A DNA stretch of 64,000 bases, from positions 434,001 through 498,000 of the forward strand of contig NZ_QKNX01000002.1 in the NCBI RefSeq assembly GCF_005239135.1. Direction: 5' to 3'. The notes under the pieces are model-generated. The model made no database searches. It saw only the letters and a list, made by a program, of their open reading frames with translations, and was not told the origin of the DNA. Positions 24,377-32,960 of this stretch are shown here, one piece after another. A program made the translations under genes and the position numbers. The stretch is from Natronomonas salsuginis (GTDB lineage Archaea > Halobacteriota > Halobacteria > Halobacteriales > Haloarculaceae). Each line of letters begins with the position of its first letter. The stretch's first letter is position 1.

Positions 24377-25732
24377 CTACAAGTGCGCGAGCAACTCGCG
24401 CGTCGATGACTGCTCGCGGAGCGACTCGAGCGCCGCCCAACTGGCTTCGACATCAGTCTCCGAGAGCGCCCGTTCGGCGCACATCTCGTATTTCGCCCGG
24501 AGTTCGGGAATCGACAGCGGGTTCTCGTGGATTCCCGGCGGGTTCTCGCGAACCTGCTCGTACACCGTCCCGTCGGTCGTTTCGAGGCGAAGCCGGCTCT
24601 CGTGGGAGTCGTAGTGGAGGTCGGAGTTCAGCTCGAGGGTGACGCGCTCGCGGACCGCTTGTACCGCCGGATCGTCGACGTGTTCGTCCTCGAACGCGGC
24701 AAGGTCGACGCGGCGGGTGACCACGCCGTAGGCGACGGTGTAGGGCATCGAGAACTTGGCTTCGAGCCCCGTATTTGGATCGTCGTGTGCGAGGGCGTCG
24801 ACCGCGCCGCCCGCCGCGTGGACGGCGATCGACGCGACCGACTCGGGATCGATTCCGTGTTCGGTGACGAGGTCGATCACGTTCGCGATGCTCGTGTGGG
24901 TGAAATAACAGCACGGATACTTCTTCACGTGGACGCCCTCCGTCAGGATCGCCCACTCCGAACCCAGTTCGTGGCCGGCCGTCGGGTCGACGCCCTCCTC
25001 GCCGGCGTAGAGGTCCCAGAAGCCGTCGTCGCCCGCGATTGCCGCCGAATCCGCCGTGAACCCCTCGTCCGCGAGCCGAGCGGCGGTGAGGCCGGACCGA
25101 ACCGCGTGCCCGGCGTGCAGGGGCTTCGTCATCGACCCGAAGTTCCGCTTGAGCCCCGACGCCATCGAGGCGGCGATATGCAGCGCGTGACGCGTCTCCT
25201 CGGCGGAGCACTCCAGAAGCGAGGCGGCGACAGCCGCAGCGCCGAACACGCCGAAGGTCGAGGTCGGGTGCCAGCCGCGCCCGTAGTGGCTCGGGCTGAT
25301 CGGCGCGGCGATCGCGCACTCGGTCTCGAAGCCGGCGACGAACGCCGTCACCAACTCGCGGCCGGTCGCGTCCAGTCGCTCGCCCACCGCCAGCGCCGGG
25401 GCGACCAGCGCGACGCTGGGGTGGCCGTCCATCCCCCACGAGACATCGTCGAAATCGAGACCGTGACCCGCGGTTCCGTTCGCGAGAGCGGCGTCCGACA
25501 TCGACGCGGACTCGTCGCGGCCGAGCACCGTCGTCTCACCGAGGTCGGCGATGGCCGCCGCGGCCGCGCCCGCGCCGGTCTGTGCGCCCGCGAGCGTCAC
25601 GCCGACGGTGTCGACGAAACAGCGTTCTGCGAGCCGGACGGCGTCCTCCGGGATCTCCTCGAAGGACAGCGTCGAGACGAACGACGCGATCGGTTCGGAC
25701 GGGTTCGGGGGGCGATGGCGTTGTTCGGACAT
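24377..25732 (-). CDS. MmgE/PrpD family protein
   Basis: A 451-residue protein of the 2-methylcitrate dehydratase/aconitate-decarboxylase-like fold. Family blocks include FVDTVGVTLAGAQTGAG, NGTAGHGLDFDDVSWGMDGH, HYGRGWHPTSTFGVFGAAAV, and FGSMTKPLHAGHAVRSGLTA. PrpD dehydrates 2-methylcitrate in propionate breakdown, but the family also includes decarboxylases and isomerases. No methylcitrate synthase is adjacent, so a role in the local pathway is as likely. MSEQRHRPPNP at 25732 is the natural start. Confidence 0.9.
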   Translation of the reverse strand: MSEQRHRPPNPSEPIASFVSTLSFEEIPEDAVRLAERCFVDTVGVTLAGAQTGAGAAAAAIADLGETTVLGRDESASMSDAALANGTAGHGLDFDDVSWGMDGHPSVALVAPALAVGERLDATGRELVTAFVAGFETECAIAAPISPSHYGRGWHPTSTFGVFGAAAVAASLLECSAEETRHALHIAASMASGLKRNFGSMTKPLHAGHAVRSGLTAARLADEGFTADSAAIAGDDGFWDLYAGEEGVDPTAGHELGSEWAILTEGVHVKKYPCCYFTHTSIANVIDLVTEHGIDPESVASIAVHAAGGAVDALAHDDPNTGLEAKFSMPYTVAYGVVTRRVDLAAFEDEHVDDPAVQAVRERVTLELNSDLHYDSHESRLRLETTDGTVYEQVRENPPGIHENPLSIPELRAKYEMCAERALSETDVEASWAALESLREQSSTRELLAHL

Positions 25733-25788
25733 GCGTATACCCACCGCACAGAGCGGCTTAGAGGTACCGCCGACGATGACGCACGCGG

Positions 25789-26997
25789 TCAGTACGAGCG
25801 AGGCATCCCGAGCACCGTCTCTCCGAGGTAGTTCAGAATGAGCTGTTGGGTGATCGGAACCAGCCGCGTCAGCCGCGCCTCGCGCAGGTACCGTTCGACG
25901 TCGTACTCGGTCGCGATGCCGAACCCGCCGTGCGTCTGCACCGCGGCGTCAGCGGCTTCGAACGCGGCCTCCGAGGCGAGGTACTTCGCCATGTTGGCGC
26001 GAGCACCGACCTCTTGGCTCTCGGCGTCCTCGACGGCCTCCGCGCCGTCGAAGGTCATCTGCTTGGCCGCCTGAACGTGCGCGTACGCCTCGGCGAGGGG
26101 GTGTTGGACGGCCTGGTTCGAGCCGATCGACTCGCCGAACACCTCGCGCTCGGTGGCGTACTCGACGCCGCGTTCGATGGCTGCCTCGCCCAGGCCCACG
26201 CACTCTGCGGCGATGACGAGCCGCTCCTCGTTGAGGCCGTCGAGGACCTGGTAGAACCCCTCACCCTCCTCGCCGATCAGGTTCCCCCCGGGGATCCGCA
26301 GGTCCTTGAACCACATCTCGTAGGAGTGGACACAGCCGCTCGCCGTCTTCGGGATCGCCGACGTTTCGAGGCCGCCCTGGTCGAAGGCGTCCTCCTTGTC
26401 GACGAGGAACATCGAGATACCGCGGGTCCGCTTTTCGACCTCGGACTTCGGCGTCGTCCGCGCGACGACGACGATGTAGTCGGTCGCGTCGACGCGGGAG
26501 GTCCAGATCTTCTGCCCGTTGAGGACGTACTCGTCGCCGTCTTTCTTGGCGAACGTCTCGATGGAGGTCGAATCGGAGCCGGCGTTCGGTTCCGTGAGCG
26601 CAAAGGACTGGATCGATACCTCACCGCGGGCGACCTTCGGGAGCAGTTCGGACTTCATCTCCTCGCTCCCGTAGTTGACGATCGGCGGCGTGTTGTAGAT
26701 CCCGCCGTGAATCGCCTGCGCCGCGCTGAACCCGCCGCCCGAAGCCGCGATCTCGTCCATCATGACGACGACCTCCTTCGTCGTCATTGCCGCGCCGCCG
26801 TACTCCTCGGGGACGAGCGCGCCCATCCACCCCTCCTCGGAGAGCACGTCGACGAACTCCTGTGGATACTCTCCTTCGACGTCCTTCTCGCGCCAGTAGT
26901 CGGCGCCGAAGTCGTCACAGATCTGTTGGACGCTTCGCTGGACGAGTCGCTGCTCCTCGGACAACCGTACCGTATCGGTGTCGACGGTTACCATCAT
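25789..26997 (-). CDS. Acyl-CoA dehydrogenase family protein (no YEGT-type Glu)
   Basis: A 402-residue acyl-CoA dehydrogenase: LVPEEYGGAAMTTKEVVVMM, SFALTEPNAGSDSTSIE as flavin contact, and TQQLILNYLGE near the end. The C-terminal loop reads LTRLVPITQQLILNYL where YEGTxEI would normally be, so the classical catalytic Glu is absent. This resembles a clade seen in cyclic or branched acyl-CoA degradation, but I cannot prove the reaction. Two ATG codons at 26997 and 26994 are possible. A TATA-like box at 27020-27027 precedes them. Confidence 0.87.
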   Translation of the reverse strand: MMVTVDTDTVRLSEEQRLVQRSVQQICDDFGADYWREKDVEGEYPQEFVDVLSEEGWMGALVPEEYGGAAMTTKEVVVMMDEIAASGGGFSAAQAIHGGIYNTPPIVNYGSEEMKSELLPKVARGEVSIQSFALTEPNAGSDSTSIETFAKKDGDEYVLNGQKIWTSRVDATDYIVVVARTTPKSEVEKRTRGISMFLVDKEDAFDQGGLETSAIPKTASGCVHSYEMWFKDLRIPGGNLIGEEGEGFYQVLDGLNEERLVIAAECVGLGEAAIERGVEYATEREVFGESIGSNQAVQHPLAEAYAHVQAAKQMTFDGAEAVEDAESQEVGARANMAKYLASEAAFEAADAAVQTHGGFGIATEYDVERYLREARLTRLVPITQQLILNYLGETVLGMPRSY

Positions 26998-27019
26998 TCG
27001 AACGGTTCGGGGGCGATGG

Positions 27020-27027
27020 GATAAAGC
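27020..27027 (-). promoter_or_regulatory. TATA box of the acyl-CoA dehydrogenase at 25789-26997
   Basis: GCTTTATC on the minus strand, 26-29 bases before the two candidate ATG codons. Confidence 0.45.
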
Positions 27028-27497
27028 TATAGAACCCGGTATCGGCCACCGACGTCGAGTTGGCATATCACTGTAACACGGCTGAATCCGTCACGCATCG
27101 GTAGGTGCGGATCGTTTGATTGGCTCATTAATATAAATAATATTTAACTTTGAGTATATATAAATAAACAAATATTTAAAGAGATCTGTGGAGACAGAAC
27201 GGTCGGTGTGTGGTTCGAGCGCAGTGCATATTTAAAAACCGATAATGGTGTCAACGAATAACTGGGATTGAGGGGCCAATTACGGCCACACAGCCACAAT
27301 TAGTTTAGATGGAGATATACCATTCGAACACACGTACCTCAGGAATTTGTATGATATATTGACATGTTCTGTTGTATATATAAATATTCAAAATATCCAT
27401 TAAATTAGACAAAAAGTCCATCGCAGCGATGAACGGATGCTCATGAGTGAGAGGCGACTCGAGGAACACCCGACACCGGTCGGAGACCGACGAGCCG
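27028..27497. other. AT-rich intergenic island without a clear gene
   Basis: About 470 bases, with long A/T runs at 27120-27180 (repeated ATATTTAA/TATAAATA units) and 27360-27400. No open frame looks protein-coding. It lies between the 3' end of sufU and the promoter of the acyl-CoA dehydrogenase. Base composition differs sharply from the neighbouring genes, suggesting either an old insertion or a nucleosome-free regulatory spacer. Confidence 0.45.
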
Positions 27498-27914
27498 CTA
27501 CTCCGTCGTCGTCTCGTCGACCTCGATCTCGCCGTTGTGGATCGCGATCCCGTCCTGGGCCACCTTCTCGGCGAGCACCGCGCACTTGATCCGCATCGGG
27601 CTGAGTTCGACGCCGAGCATGTCGACGATGTCGTCTCGGTCCATCGCTTCGACGTCCGCCATCGACCGCCCGCGGAGCTCCCCCGAGAGCATGCTCGCGG
27701 AGGCCTGGCTGATCGCACAGCCGTCGCCGACGAAGCTCACGTGCTCGATCGTGTCGCCGTCGTCGGCCAGCTGGATGAACATCTTGACCGTGTCGCCGCA
27801 CATCGGGTTCTCCCCGACGTGTTCGATATCCGCATCCTCGAGTTCCCCGTAGTTTCGGGGGTTCTTGTAGTGGTCGAGGATCTGCTGTCGGTACATATCA
27901 GATCCGAGTCCCAT
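27498..27914 (-). CDS. sufU: SufU/IscU-type Fe-S cluster assembly protein
   Basis: A 138-residue SufU-like protein. MYRQQILDHYKNPRNYGEL is the family start, and the three ligand cysteines are in NPMCGDTV, GDGCAISQASASM and RIKCAVLAEK. SufU receives sulfur from the SufS desulfurase or scaffolds clusters. It lies 66 bases downstream of sufS on the same strand. The sufBCD genes are not in the window. I use ATG 27914 (MGLGSDMYRQQ); a start at MYRQQ is also possible. Confidence 0.92.
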   Translation of the reverse strand: MGLGSDMYRQQILDHYKNPRNYGELEDADIEHVGENPMCGDTVKMFIQLADDGDTIEHVSFVGDGCAISQASASMLSGELRGRSMADVEAMDRDDIVDMLGVELSPMRIKCAVLAEKVAQDGIAIHNGEIEVDETTTE

Positions 27915-27980
27915 CGTTATCGATACGGAGGGGAGTGAAACGCAAAAGCCCACCGGTCGCGGTGACGGCGTCGACGGCGC

Positions 27981-29222
27981 TCAGGCGAACAGCTGTCGCG
28001 CGTCGTCGACCGCGGCGACGAGTTTGTCGATCTCCGCCTTCGTGTTGTAGACGTAAAACGAGGCCCGTGCGGAGGCCGCAGTGCCGAGCACGTCGTGTAG
28101 CGGCTGCGTGCAGTGGTCGCCGGCGCGGATCGCGACGGCGCTGTCGTTGAGGATGCTCGAGAGGTCGTGGGCGTGGACGCCGTCGACGTTGAACGCGACG
28201 AGGCCGCCGCGGTCGTCGCCCGGCGGGCCGTACACCTCAACGTCGTCCTGTTCCGTGAGGCGGTCGTGGGCGTAGGCGGCGAGGTCGGCCTCGTGGCGCT
28301 CGATACGCTCCATTCCGATATCGTCGAGGTAGTCGCAGGCCGCCGCGAGCGCGATCCCCTGGCAGATGGGGGGCGTCCCCGCCTCGTACTTCCAGGGGAG
28401 TTCGTTCCACGTCGCGTCATCGAACGTGACCTTCAGGATCATCTCGCCGCCGTAGAGGTACGGCTCCATGGTTTCGAGGAGGTGTTTCTTGCCGTAGAGG
28501 ACGCCAATCCCCGTCGGGCCAGCCATCTTATGCCCCGAGAAGGCGAGGAAGTCCGCGTCGATCGCCTCGACATCGACCGGGCGGTTGGGCACCGACTGCG
28601 CGCCGTCGACGAAGATGTGGGCGTCGTGATCGTGGGCCAGATCGGCCAACTCGGAGACGGGGTTGATCGTTCCGAGCGTGTTCGAGACGTGGACGACCGA
28701 GACCATCTTCGTGTCGTCGGTGATCAACTCGGCGGCCGCGTCCATGTCGAGTCGCCCCTCGTCGGTGATCGGGACGTACTTGCAGGTCGCGCCGGTCCGT
28801 TTCGCGATCTGTTGCCAGGTGACGAGCGAGGCGTGGTGTTCCATCTCCGTCAACACGACCTCGTCGCCGGGACCGAGTTCCGCGAGCCCCCACGCGTAGG
28901 CAACGAGGTTCATCGACTCAGTGGTGTTCTTCGTGAAGACGATCTCCTCGCGGCCGCCCGACGCGCCGATGAACTCCGCGACGCGGTCGTGGGCGTCCTC
29001 GTAGGCGATCGAGGCCTCCTGGCTCAGCTGGTGGATCCCGCGGTGGACGTTGGCGTTGTACGTGCGGTAGTAGTCGACGATCGTCTCGACGACCGGTTCG
29101 GGCGTCTGCGTCGTCGCGGCGTTGTCGAGGTAGACCAGTTGCGTGCCGTCGAACTCCCGCTGAAGGATGGGAAAATCTCCACGGATCCGCTCGACATCGA
29201 GCGCGTCGGCCTGTGTACTCAT
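27981..29222 (-). CDS. sufS: Cysteine desulfurase SufS
   Basis: A 413-residue class-V aminotransferase-fold enzyme. VYLDNAATTQTPEPV is the N-terminal SufS signature, FSGHKMAGPTGIGVLYGKK carries the PLP-binding Lys, and RAGDHCTQPLHD contains the active-site Cys loop. It removes sulfur from cysteine as a persulfide for Fe-S cluster assembly, passing it to SufU encoded next door. A TATA-like box at 29247-29255 supports ATG 29222. Confidence 0.95.
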   Translation of the reverse strand: MSTQADALDVERIRGDFPILQREFDGTQLVYLDNAATTQTPEPVVETIVDYYRTYNANVHRGIHQLSQEASIAYEDAHDRVAEFIGASGGREEIVFTKNTTESMNLVAYAWGLAELGPGDEVVLTEMEHHASLVTWQQIAKRTGATCKYVPITDEGRLDMDAAAELITDDTKMVSVVHVSNTLGTINPVSELADLAHDHDAHIFVDGAQSVPNRPVDVEAIDADFLAFSGHKMAGPTGIGVLYGKKHLLETMEPYLYGGEMILKVTFDDATWNELPWKYEAGTPPICQGIALAAACDYLDDIGMERIERHEADLAAYAHDRLTEQDDVEVYGPPGDDRGGLVAFNVDGVHAHDLSSILNDSAVAIRAGDHCTQPLHDVLGTAASARASFYVYNTKAEIDKLVAAVDDARQLFA

Positions 29223-29246
29223 TGTCAGCTGTTGGATCCGAAGACT

Positions 29247-29255
29247 GGTTATTCC
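29247..29255 (-). promoter_or_regulatory. TATA box of sufS
   Basis: GGAATAACC on the minus strand, 29 bases before ATG 29222. Confidence 0.4.
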
Positions 29256-29311
29256 TTCGATTGGGTACACGTGCGTCCGGCCGCGAGAGGGCGACGGAAA
29301 TCATTCGGTTC

Positions 29312-29319
29312 TTTATATA
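29312..29319 (+). promoter_or_regulatory. TATA box of the GAF histidine kinase
   Basis: TTTATATA, 27 bases before ATG 29342; one of the clearest TATA boxes in the window. Confidence 0.6.
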
Positions 29320-29341
29320 CTCGATCGCTATACGTGAACCA

Positions 29342-30895
29342 ATGGATCCGTTGGACGCGACGAGCTCGGTGCCGAGGTGGGTGGGGCCGACCGCGTTGAC
29401 CGTGCTCGGCGCGACCCTCGCCGCGACCCACGGCTACCACCTCTGGTCCGAATCGGCCGCGAGCGCCGCATCGTTCTTCGGCAGTGGGGTTCCGATGCTT
29501 CTGGCGCTCGCCGTGGCCGGGGGTGGTCCGCTCCTGTATCGAAGCCGGCTGGATACCGCCGCTCTCACCACAACGGTCGTGTGGGGCTACATCGGCGGCT
29601 TCGTGTTGGGCTGCATCTCGCTTCTCATCGCGGCCCACCAGGCGCTCAAAGGCAACCCGCTCCACGAGTCGGCGTACATGGTCGCCACCACGGTCACCGG
29701 CGGCGCGCTCGTCGGTACGGTTACCGGTCGTTTCGACGCCTTGAATCGACAGAAAGCCGATCTCATCAGCTCGCTTCAGGAGGCGACGACCGCCCTCTCG
29801 ACTGCGACGACGACCGACGAGGTCAGCCACCGCGCGGTCGAGATCGCGAACGACGTGTTGCAGATCCCGCTCACCGGGATCTGGCTTTACGATGAGCGAG
29901 CGGACGCGCTCGCCCCAGCCGCCGTCACCGAACCGGCGCTCGAAGCGTTCGACGAGCCGCCGACGTATCGGCCGGGGGAGGGCCTCTCGTGGGACGCGTT
30001 CGAGTCCGGCCGCGTCGAGCGGTACGACGATCTCTCGACGGAAGACAGCAGACACAACCCCGAGACGGTCATCCGCTCGGAGATCATCGTCCCCTTGGGC
30101 GAAACCGGCGTGATGAACTTTGGATCGACGGAACCGAGCCGGTTCGACGACCTCGACGAGACCGTCGCGGAGTTGCTCGGCACCGCGACCGAGGCCGCGC
30201 TCGTTCGCGCCGACCGCGAGGAGGTGCTCCGGACACAGCGTCGCTTGCTCCGGCGACAGAACGAGCGCTTAGAGGAGTTCACCTCCGTCGTCAGCCACGA
30301 CCTCCGAAACCCACTGTCGGTCGCCCGCGGCCGGACGGAGCTCGCTCGCGAGGACCGTACCGACGCCGAGACTCACCTCGACGCGGCTACCGCCGCGCTG
30401 GACGACATGGAATCGCTCATCCAGGACCTCCTCGCGCTCGCGAAACAGGGTCAGACCGTCGGCGAAACGGAACGAGTCTCGGCCGAGGCGATCGCCGGGG
30501 ACGCCTGGCGGAATCTCGGCACCATCGGCGCGACGTTCGAGATCGAGGAGTTCGAACTCGATGCCGATCCGGATCGACTCCGACAGCTCCTCGAGAACCT
30601 GTTCGGAAACGCCGCCGTCCACGCGGACGACGAACCGGCCGTCCGACTCGGACCACTGCCGGACGGCGCGGGGTTCTTTGTCGAGGACGACGGCCCGGGA
30701 ATCGACCTGGACGCTCGCGATCGGATATTCGACATCGGCTACACGGACCACGAGGACGGGACCGGGTTCGGCCTCTCGATTGTCCGCCGGATCGCCGACG
30801 CGCACGGCTGGTCGGTTCGGGCGACGGAAAGCGGCTCCGGCGGCGCGCGGTTTGAGTTCCGTTTTGACGGGACCGGGGCCGAAAGCTCGACGTAG
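29342..30895 (+). CDS. Membrane sensor histidine kinase with GAF domain
   Basis: A 517-residue sensor kinase. Three or four membrane segments occupy about residues 15-125 (for example PTALTVLGATLAAT and VVWGYIGGFVLGCISLLIAA). A GAF-like sensory domain spans about 140-290. The phosphoacceptor His is near residue 319 in VVSHDLRNPLSVARG. The ATP-binding domain has ENLFGNAAVHA, EDDGPGIDLDARDRIF and GTGFGLSIVRRIADAHG. It should autophosphorylate in response to a signal sensed by the membrane or GAF part. No response regulator lies beside it. Confidence 0.93.
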   Translation: MDPLDATSSVPRWVGPTALTVLGATLAATHGYHLWSESAASAASFFGSGVPMLLALAVAGGGPLLYRSRLDTAALTTTVVWGYIGGFVLGCISLLIAAHQALKGNPLHESAYMVATTVTGGALVGTVTGRFDALNRQKADLISSLQEATTALSTATTTDEVSHRAVEIANDVLQIPLTGIWLYDERADALAPAAVTEPALEAFDEPPTYRPGEGLSWDAFESGRVERYDDLSTEDSRHNPETVIRSEIIVPLGETGVMNFGSTEPSRFDDLDETVAELLGTATEAALVRADREEVLRTQRRLLRRQNERLEEFTSVVSHDLRNPLSVARGRTELAREDRTDAETHLDAATAALDDMESLIQDLLALAKQGQTVGETERVSAEAIAGDAWRNLGTIGATFEIEEFELDADPDRLRQLLENLFGNAAVHADDEPAVRLGPLPDGAGFFVEDDGPGIDLDARDRIFDIGYTDHEDGTGFGLSIVRRIADAHGWSVRATESGSGGARFEFRFDGTGAESST

Positions 30896-30898
30896 CCG

Positions 30899-31198
30899 CT
30901 ACATCCGGAGATACTGCGCGTGCAGCGTCTCCTCGAACTCGAGGACGTTTGCCTCGTCGACGAAGCCGGCGGCGATCGCCGTCTCGACCGCCTCCGTACC
31001 GACGAGGTTCGCGACCGACGCCTCGGCGAGGCTCGCCGTGACCTCGTCTGAGGTCGCCTCGTCGCCGTCGTAAAAGTCGGGCTCGACGGTCAACGAGACG
31101 TCGCCGTCCTCGAAGGTTTCGCCGAGCACGTCGGCGTCACAGACGGAGACGAGCAGCCCCTCCGGGGTCGACCGCTCGCGGAGCAGCATCGACGTCAT
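30899..31198 (-). CDS. DUF424 family protein
   Basis: A 99-residue protein with the archaeal DUF424 pattern: LLVSVCDADVLGETFEDGDV, a central variable loop, then ANLVGTEAVETAIAAGFVDE and a C-terminal FEETLHAQYLR. The family is conserved in archaea but has no firm function. Its start overlaps the TPR gene stop by four bases (ATGA), so the two are translationally coupled. A start three codons later (MLLRERS) is possible. Confidence 0.8.
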   Translation of the reverse strand: MTSMLLRERSTPEGLLVSVCDADVLGETFEDGDVSLTVEPDFYDGDEATSDEVTASLAEASVANLVGTEAVETAIAAGFVDEANVLEFEETLHAQYLRM

Positions 31199-31938
31199 TC
31201 GTCGTGCGCGTCGACCAGTTTGCTCTCGGCCGCACCGCGCAGTTCTTCGGCCTCGTCGGCGAGTTCCTCGGCGCGCTCGTCCTCGCCGAGCTCCTCGAGC
31301 GCGCGGGCCTTCTCCTCGAGCACGTCGGCGTTGCGGTAGCCGAGGCGGAGCGCGTTGTCGAAACAGGAGACGGCGTCCTCGGCGAGCCCCCGTTCGAGCA
31401 GGAAAAAGCCCCGGTTGTACCACCCTTGCGGGAAGCGCGGGTCGAGTTCGACGGCACGTTCGGCGTGTTCGAGCGCCTGTTCGCCACGGCCGTCGTTCCA
31501 GAGCGCGTACGCGAGGTTCGTCTCCGCAGAGGCGGCGTGCTCGGAGTTGCGGTCGATTCTGAGCGCCTCGCGGTAGGCGTCGATGGCCTCCTGAAACTCC
31601 TCGAGCTCGGCGTGTGCGGCCCCCTTGTTGACCCACGCCTCCTGTTCGATCCCCTCGTCGCTCGCGTACTGGGCGACGCGCTGGAGGGCGTCGGTCGCCT
31701 GCTCGTGCCGTTCGATTCGCATGTACTCGATGCCGACGTCGAGCAGTTCCTCGGCATCGACCGCGTCGGCCGGGATCTGTCGACGATCGAGCGTGTCGGC
31801 GACGACGCGGGAGTCGACGGGGTCGACCATTCCGGGGTCGACGTCGAGCTCCGGCGGGTCGAGATCGAACCCCTCGTAGGGGTCGCCGAAGCCCTGCCCC
31901 TCGGAGAACTCGTGTCTGTCTGGCCCTTCGTCACTCAT
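31195..31938 (-). CDS. Tetratricopeptide-repeat protein
   Basis: A 247-residue acidic protein made mostly of TPR units: LDVGIEYMRIERHEQATDAL, AWVNKGAAHAELEEFQEAID, NLAYALWNDGRGEQALEHAE, YNRGFFLLERGLAEDAVSCF, and a final helix pair near ALEELGEDERAEELADEAEE. TPR stacks mediate protein binding. There is no signal peptide or membrane segment, so it is cytoplasmic. It is coupled to the DUF424 gene and may be its partner. The specific target is unknown. Confidence 0.9.
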   Translation of the reverse strand: MSDEGPDRHEFSEGQGFGDPYEGFDLDPPELDVDPGMVDPVDSRVVADTLDRRQIPADAVDAEELLDVGIEYMRIERHEQATDALQRVAQYASDEGIEQEAWVNKGAAHAELEEFQEAIDAYREALRIDRNSEHAASAETNLAYALWNDGRGEQALEHAERAVELDPRFPQGWYNRGFFLLERGLAEDAVSCFDNALRLGYRNADVLEEKARALEELGEDERAEELADEAEELRGAAESKLVDAHDE

Positions 31939-32069
31939 ACCTCCCGATTGGCCACGAATACGCCTAAGGGTTGCGTTCCCGACCGTCGTCGGACGCGAAC
32001 CGGCCGCGATCGTTTGCGGATCGCTACGGGTCGTCCGGCTGGCGCGTGCCGTCGCGTCGAGCGATAGCG

Positions 32070-32708
32070 TCAGCGCCAGTTCGACTCGTGTCCAGACGCG
32101 TCGATTCCGTTGGGCAGATACAGATGTGCGAGCGATGCGAGCCCGAAGGCGGCGGCGATGCCGAGCGCGACGGCGCTGCCCGGAACGGAGCCGAACGGGC
32201 CAACGCCGATCCAAAACAGGAGCGTCGCGGCGACGCACAGCCCCGCCAACAGGAGGTACAGCCGGCTCCAGAAGCGCTCGCGCTCGGGGGCGAACGTCAT
32301 GTAGCGGAGCACGTCGTCGACCTCCCCGGAGAGTTCGATCGATCCCCGCTGGGAATCGAACTTGACGACGCCCAGCCTGTCGAGTTTCGGCAGGTGCGTC
32401 TGGCGCAACGCCGTGTACACGCACTTTCGGTCGCCCGAATCGAGCCGATCGGGCGACGTGTCGTTCTCCCACGCAGCGACCTGGTCGACGAGCGCGCGAA
32501 AATCGATCGTCCCGCTGTCAGCGTGTGCTCTGAGGTATCGGAGGACCAATCGGCGGCGCTCGTTGCTCAGGATCTCGAAGATCTGCTCGCGGGTCCGCGT
32601 CCCGTCCGAGCGATCGGTGAACGCCAGCGGGTCGTCCCGTTCCGGTCGATCGGCGTCCGCATCCCGCGGGCCGTCGCGTAGTTCCGCCCTACTCGCCACG
32701 AGAGCCAC
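32070..32708 (-). CDS. DUF7344-type winged-helix regulator with two membrane helices
   Basis: A 212-residue protein. The winged helix starts at QIFEILSNERRRLVLRYLRA, continues with LVDQVAAWENDTSPDRLDSG and KCVYTALRQTHLPKLDRLGV, a signature shared with the proteins at 33503, 35539 and 39760. Two membrane helices follow (LYLLLAGLCVAATLLFWIGV and SAVALGIAAAFGLASLAHLY). It looks like a membrane-anchored DNA-binding protein. Translation appears to begin at GTG 32708. It opens the run of secretion-related genes that follows. Confidence 0.75.
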   Translation of the reverse strand: MALVASRAELRDGPRDADADRPERDDPLAFTDRSDGTRTREQIFEILSNERRRLVLRYLRAHADSGTIDFRALVDQVAAWENDTSPDRLDSGDRKCVYTALRQTHLPKLDRLGVVKFDSQRGSIELSGEVDDVLRYMTFAPERERFWSRLYLLLAGLCVAATLLFWIGVGPFGSVPGSAVALGIAAAFGLASLAHLYLPNGIDASGHESNWR

Positions 32709-32960
32709 CCCACAGCGGAGAGTATGTCATGCGTCGTGTTCCCCAAGAGGGGGTAGTGAGCAGTATCCATTAGTTAGCCGCGAGCTACATGATTGAAATA
32801 TATCATTTTCTGCGACGGCGTGTACACCGAGAGACAGCCGTTCGAGAGATGCAGCTGAACGCCAAAAGACGCACACTCCGAGGCGGTAAACACGTACTAA
32901 TCGAAGATAATCACGTATTAAATACAGTTTTACACCGATGACTATCCAATGCGGTGAGAA
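32709..32960. other. Intergenic stretch between two regulator genes
   Basis: About 250 bases with an AT-rich patch (GAAATATATCATTTTCTG near 32793-32810) and no coding signal. It holds the promoter of the regulator at 32070-32708. Confidence 0.4.
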
